DNA from: Allolucifera butyrica
Lineage (GTDB): Bacteria > Bacillota > Negativicutes > Sporomusales > UPPP01
Length of the DNA stretch: 53,349 nucleotides
Direction of reading: 5' to 3'
Assembly: GCF_900476375.1 (NCBI RefSeq)
Contig: NZ_UPPP01000078.1
Span: 1-53,349, forward strand
Shown: piece by piece, positions 51,400 to 53,349 of the stretch
How the letters are laid out: each line of letters opens with the position of its first letter
How positions within the stretch are numbered: position 1 is the stretch's first letter
Translations under genes and position numbers: made by a program
Notes under the pieces: model-generated
Seen by the model: only the letters and a program-made list of their open reading frames with translations
What the model was told of the DNA's origin: nothing
Database searches by the model: none

Positions 51400-52284
51400 T
51401 TGGAAATAAAAGGAGTGATTCCACCGCTGATTACACCAATCGATGAAAATGAGAAACTGGATACGGCCGCTTTGCGAAATTTGATTGAACATGTTATCCA
51501 AGGCGGGGTTCACGGTGTTTTCGTTCTTGGAAGTACCGGGGAATTTTATGGGTTAGACTTTGAAGAGAAGATCAAAGCCGTAGAGGTGACAATGGAGCAA
51601 GTAAATGAAAGAGTGCCGGTATACGTGGGCGCCAGCGCGATTACCACCAAAGAATGCATTAAACTGGCCCGCCTGGCTAAACGATACAAGGCAGCCGCTG
51701 TGACCGTTCTAACACCAATGTTTATTACCCCTAGTGACAAAGAACTATATATCCATTTCCGAACCATTGCCGAAGCGGAAGAAATCCCTTTCGTTCTCTA
51801 TAATAATCCTGACCGGACCGGGGTAAATATGTCGGCGGAGCTGATTGAAAAATTGGCTGATGTTCCCAACATTGTGGGAGCGAAAGATACCAGCGGTGAT
51901 ATGACATTAACGGCAGAGTACATTCACCGTACTAAAGATAAAGACTTCAGCGTTATGGCCGGTAAAGATACTTTGATTTTAGCGACCCTGGCTTATGGGG
52001 GAACAGGCTGTGTCGCCGGGACGGCCAATGTTGTGCCGGAATTGGTGGTTGAAATTTATGACAAATTTAAGGCCGGCAATCTCCGCGGCGCCCTGGATGC
52101 CCAATACCGGCTTTTTCAATTGCGGCTCGCTTATAATTTGGGCAGTTTTCCTGTGGTGCCGAAAGAGGCGCTGAATCTTATGGGAATTCAGGCTGGTCAT
52201 CCGATTAAACCGATTCAGCATATGGATGATGCCAATAAAGCAAAATTGAAAGAAATCTTAATTAAGATCGGGGCAATAAAATAG
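51400..52284 (+). CDS. DHDPS-family aldolase of galactarate catabolism
   Basis: A 294-aa class I aldolase: GSTGEFYGLDFEEK carboxylate loop, YNNPDRTG with catalytic Tyr, NIVGAKDTSGD with Schiff-base Lys. It starts (TTG) 57 nt after garD. The usual E. coli route uses GarL, a metal-dependent HpcH-type aldolase, which is absent here. This enzyme probably replaces it, splitting 5-dehydro-4-deoxyglucarate to pyruvate and tartronate semialdehyde. It lacks the YNRN-type signature I associate with 5-dehydro-4-deoxyglucarate dehydratase (KdgD), so the dehydratase reading is less likely. It is clearly divergent from the paralogue at 40799-41674. Confidence 0.85.
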   Translation: MEIKGVIPPLITPIDENEKLDTAALRNLIEHVIQGGVHGVFVLGSTGEFYGLDFEEKIKAVEVTMEQVNERVPVYVGASAITTKECIKLARLAKRYKAAAVTVLTPMFITPSDKELYIHFRTIAEAEEIPFVLYNNPDRTGVNMSAELIEKLADVPNIVGAKDTSGDMTLTAEYIHRTKDKDFSVMAGKDTLILATLAYGGTGCVAGTANVVPELVVEIYDKFKAGNLRGALDAQYRLFQLRLAYNLGSFPVVPKEALNLMGIQAGHPIKPIQHMDDANKAKLKEILIKIGAIK

Positions 52285-52334
52285 AGAAGATTGGCTGATT
52301 GATCTACAATAATTATGTAATGGGGGAATTCCTT

Positions 52335-53349
52335 TTGGTAAATAACCATGCAACTTCCCAAAAAACCAATGTCCGTTATTTCATATTAGCTATATTATTT
52401 ATTGTCACTACCGTAAATTATGTTGACCGGGCCACATTATCTATGGCTGCGCCGGCAATGCGTAAAGATTTGGCACTTAACCCGGTATCAATGGGATATG
52501 CTTTTTCTGCCTTTGGCTGGGCTTATACGGCTCTTCAGGTTCCAGGCGGCTGGCTGCTGGACAAATACGGCTCCAGGCTGGTATATGGATTAGGATTATT
52601 TTTCTGGTCACTGTTTACCTTTATGCAGGGAATGATCGGTTTTATTAGCGGCATTAGCGCTTTTCTAATGCTGTTTGCTCTCCGTTTTTTAATGGGGTTT
52701 AGCGAAGCCCCGGCTTTTCCGGCCAACAGCAGGATTACTACCATGTGGTTCCCGACTCATGAACGGGGACTGGCAGCTGCCATTTTTAACTCCGCCCAAT
52801 ATTTTGCCCTGGCCGCATTTAGTCCTTTAATGGGCTGGATTCTAGCCATATTTGGCTGGCGTCATATTTTTTATACCATGGGCTTTATCGGGATGATTAT
52901 GGCCTTTATCTGGTTTAAAGTAATCCGCGAACCGAAAAATCACCCCGCCGCCAATCAGGCTGAGCTGGACTATATTCAGGCTGGCGGCGGCCTGGCCAAG
53001 GAAGGGGATAAAAAAACCGACATAAAATGGTCATATATTCAGGCCCTTATCACCAATCGCATGATGATCGGCGTCTATTTCGGGCAATTTTGTCTCAACA
53101 CGATTACCTGGTTTTTTTTAACCTGGTTTCCAACTTATTTGGTACAAGCGAAAGGATTGTCAATCATTAAAGTAGGTATTTTCGCTTCCATCCCTGCTAT
53201 TGCCGGTTTTGCCGGCGGAATTCTCGGCGGCTATATATCCGACTGGCTGTTACGGCGGGGGATGACGCTTACGGCAGCCCGTAAAATACCGATTATTCTG
53301 GGTCTGATTCTTTCCGGCAGCATTATCCTGGCCAACTATGTAACCGCCA
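52335..53349 (+). CDS. garP: Galactarate/glucarate MFS permease, 5' part (partial)
   Basis: Runs off the window after about 338 codons without a stop. Starts TTG behind GGGGGA (52322). NYVDRATLSMAAPAMRKDL, FSAFGWAYTALQVPGGWLLD, GFSEAPAFPANSRITTMWFP and NRMMIGVYFGQFCLNTITWF correspond block by block to E. coli GarP/GudP as I remember them. It imports galactarate or glucarate by proton symport. Third gene of the gar operon, 50 nt after the aldolase gene. Confidence 0.92.
   Translation, partial: MVNNHATSQKTNVRYFILAILFIVTTVNYVDRATLSMAAPAMRKDLALNPVSMGYAFSAFGWAYTALQVPGGWLLDKYGSRLVYGLGLFFWSLFTFMQGMIGFISGISAFLMLFALRFLMGFSEAPAFPANSRITTMWFPTHERGLAAAIFNSAQYFALAAFSPLMGWILAIFGWRHIFYTMGFIGMIMAFIWFKVIREPKNHPAANQAELDYIQAGGGLAKEGDKKTDIKWSYIQALITNRMMIGVYFGQFCLNTITWFFLTWFPTYLVQAKGLSIIKVGIFASIPAIAGFAGGILGGYISDWLLRRGMTLTAARKIPIILGLILSGSIILANYVTA

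Overview
The window looks like chromosomal DNA of a spore-forming, anaerobic Negativicutes bacterium, most likely Sporomusaceae. The 5' end of a 16S rRNA on the minus strand at the left edge has the wording I associate with Sporomusa-type 16S (recall, not a search). A GerA-type spore germination operon shows the organism makes endospores. Gene density is high, with no prophage, integrase, transposase gene or CRISPR array. Non-coding mobile signal is limited to two families of short palindromic repeats.

Layout. 1-3.4 kb: 16S 5' end with its leader and promoter, a secreted 3D-domain cell-wall protein, and a cobalamin riboswitch with intrinsic terminator in front of an alpha-ribazole transporter/kinase pair (cblT-cblS). 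3.4-13.8 kb: a GAF-GAF-GGDEF-HD-GYP signalling protein, a DUF2007 protein, malic enzyme divergent from a LysR regulator, a 54-aa membrane protein, RNase P RNA, a chemoreceptor, a DeoR regulator plus HAD phosphatase, and an RMD1/YagE-family protein. 14-21.2 kb: LytR-CpsA-Psr protein, Gfo/Idh/MocA oxidoreductase, gamma-carbonic anhydrase and the gerA-type tricistron. 21.2-28.4 kb: metals. modABC faces a helix-turn-helix/periplasmic-binding-protein fusion regulator, and a Fur-box-controlled feoA-feoB-small Cys-rich gene set follows. 28.5-33.7 kb: PAS protein, PAS histidine kinase and an ECF-type cobalt/nickel importer (cbiMNQO) with a His-rich ATPase tail.

33.7-53.3 kb is the accessory catabolic region and the most interesting part. 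Two paralogous sigma-54 activators with PrpR_N-type sensor domains flank a glutamate-synthase-small-subunit-like flavoprotein. Each sits beside its own catabolic operon, and each operon has a readable -24/-12 promoter with upstream palindromes. The right-hand operon is clearly galactarate catabolism (garD, a DHDPS-family aldolase in place of garL, garP cut by the window edge). The left-hand operon encodes a DUF1537 four-carbon acid sugar kinase, PdxA2, a second DHDPS-family aldolase, a D-2-hydroxyacid dehydrogenase and an MFS permease. It is continued by an iron alcohol dehydrogenase, a sodium-solute symporter, a cytoplasmic sialidase-like Asp-box protein and a YhcH/YiaL protein. That enzyme set fits a sugar-acid or modified-sugar pathway that I cannot assign to a described route.

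Repeats. A 165-bp palindromic element occurs twice (11.1 and 38.2 kb, about 95% identical). A second family with GCTTAAAAAG ends occurs in the 16S leader and at 5.9 kb, with a fragment near 1.65 kb. No transposase is present, so these look like MITE-like elements mobilised in trans.
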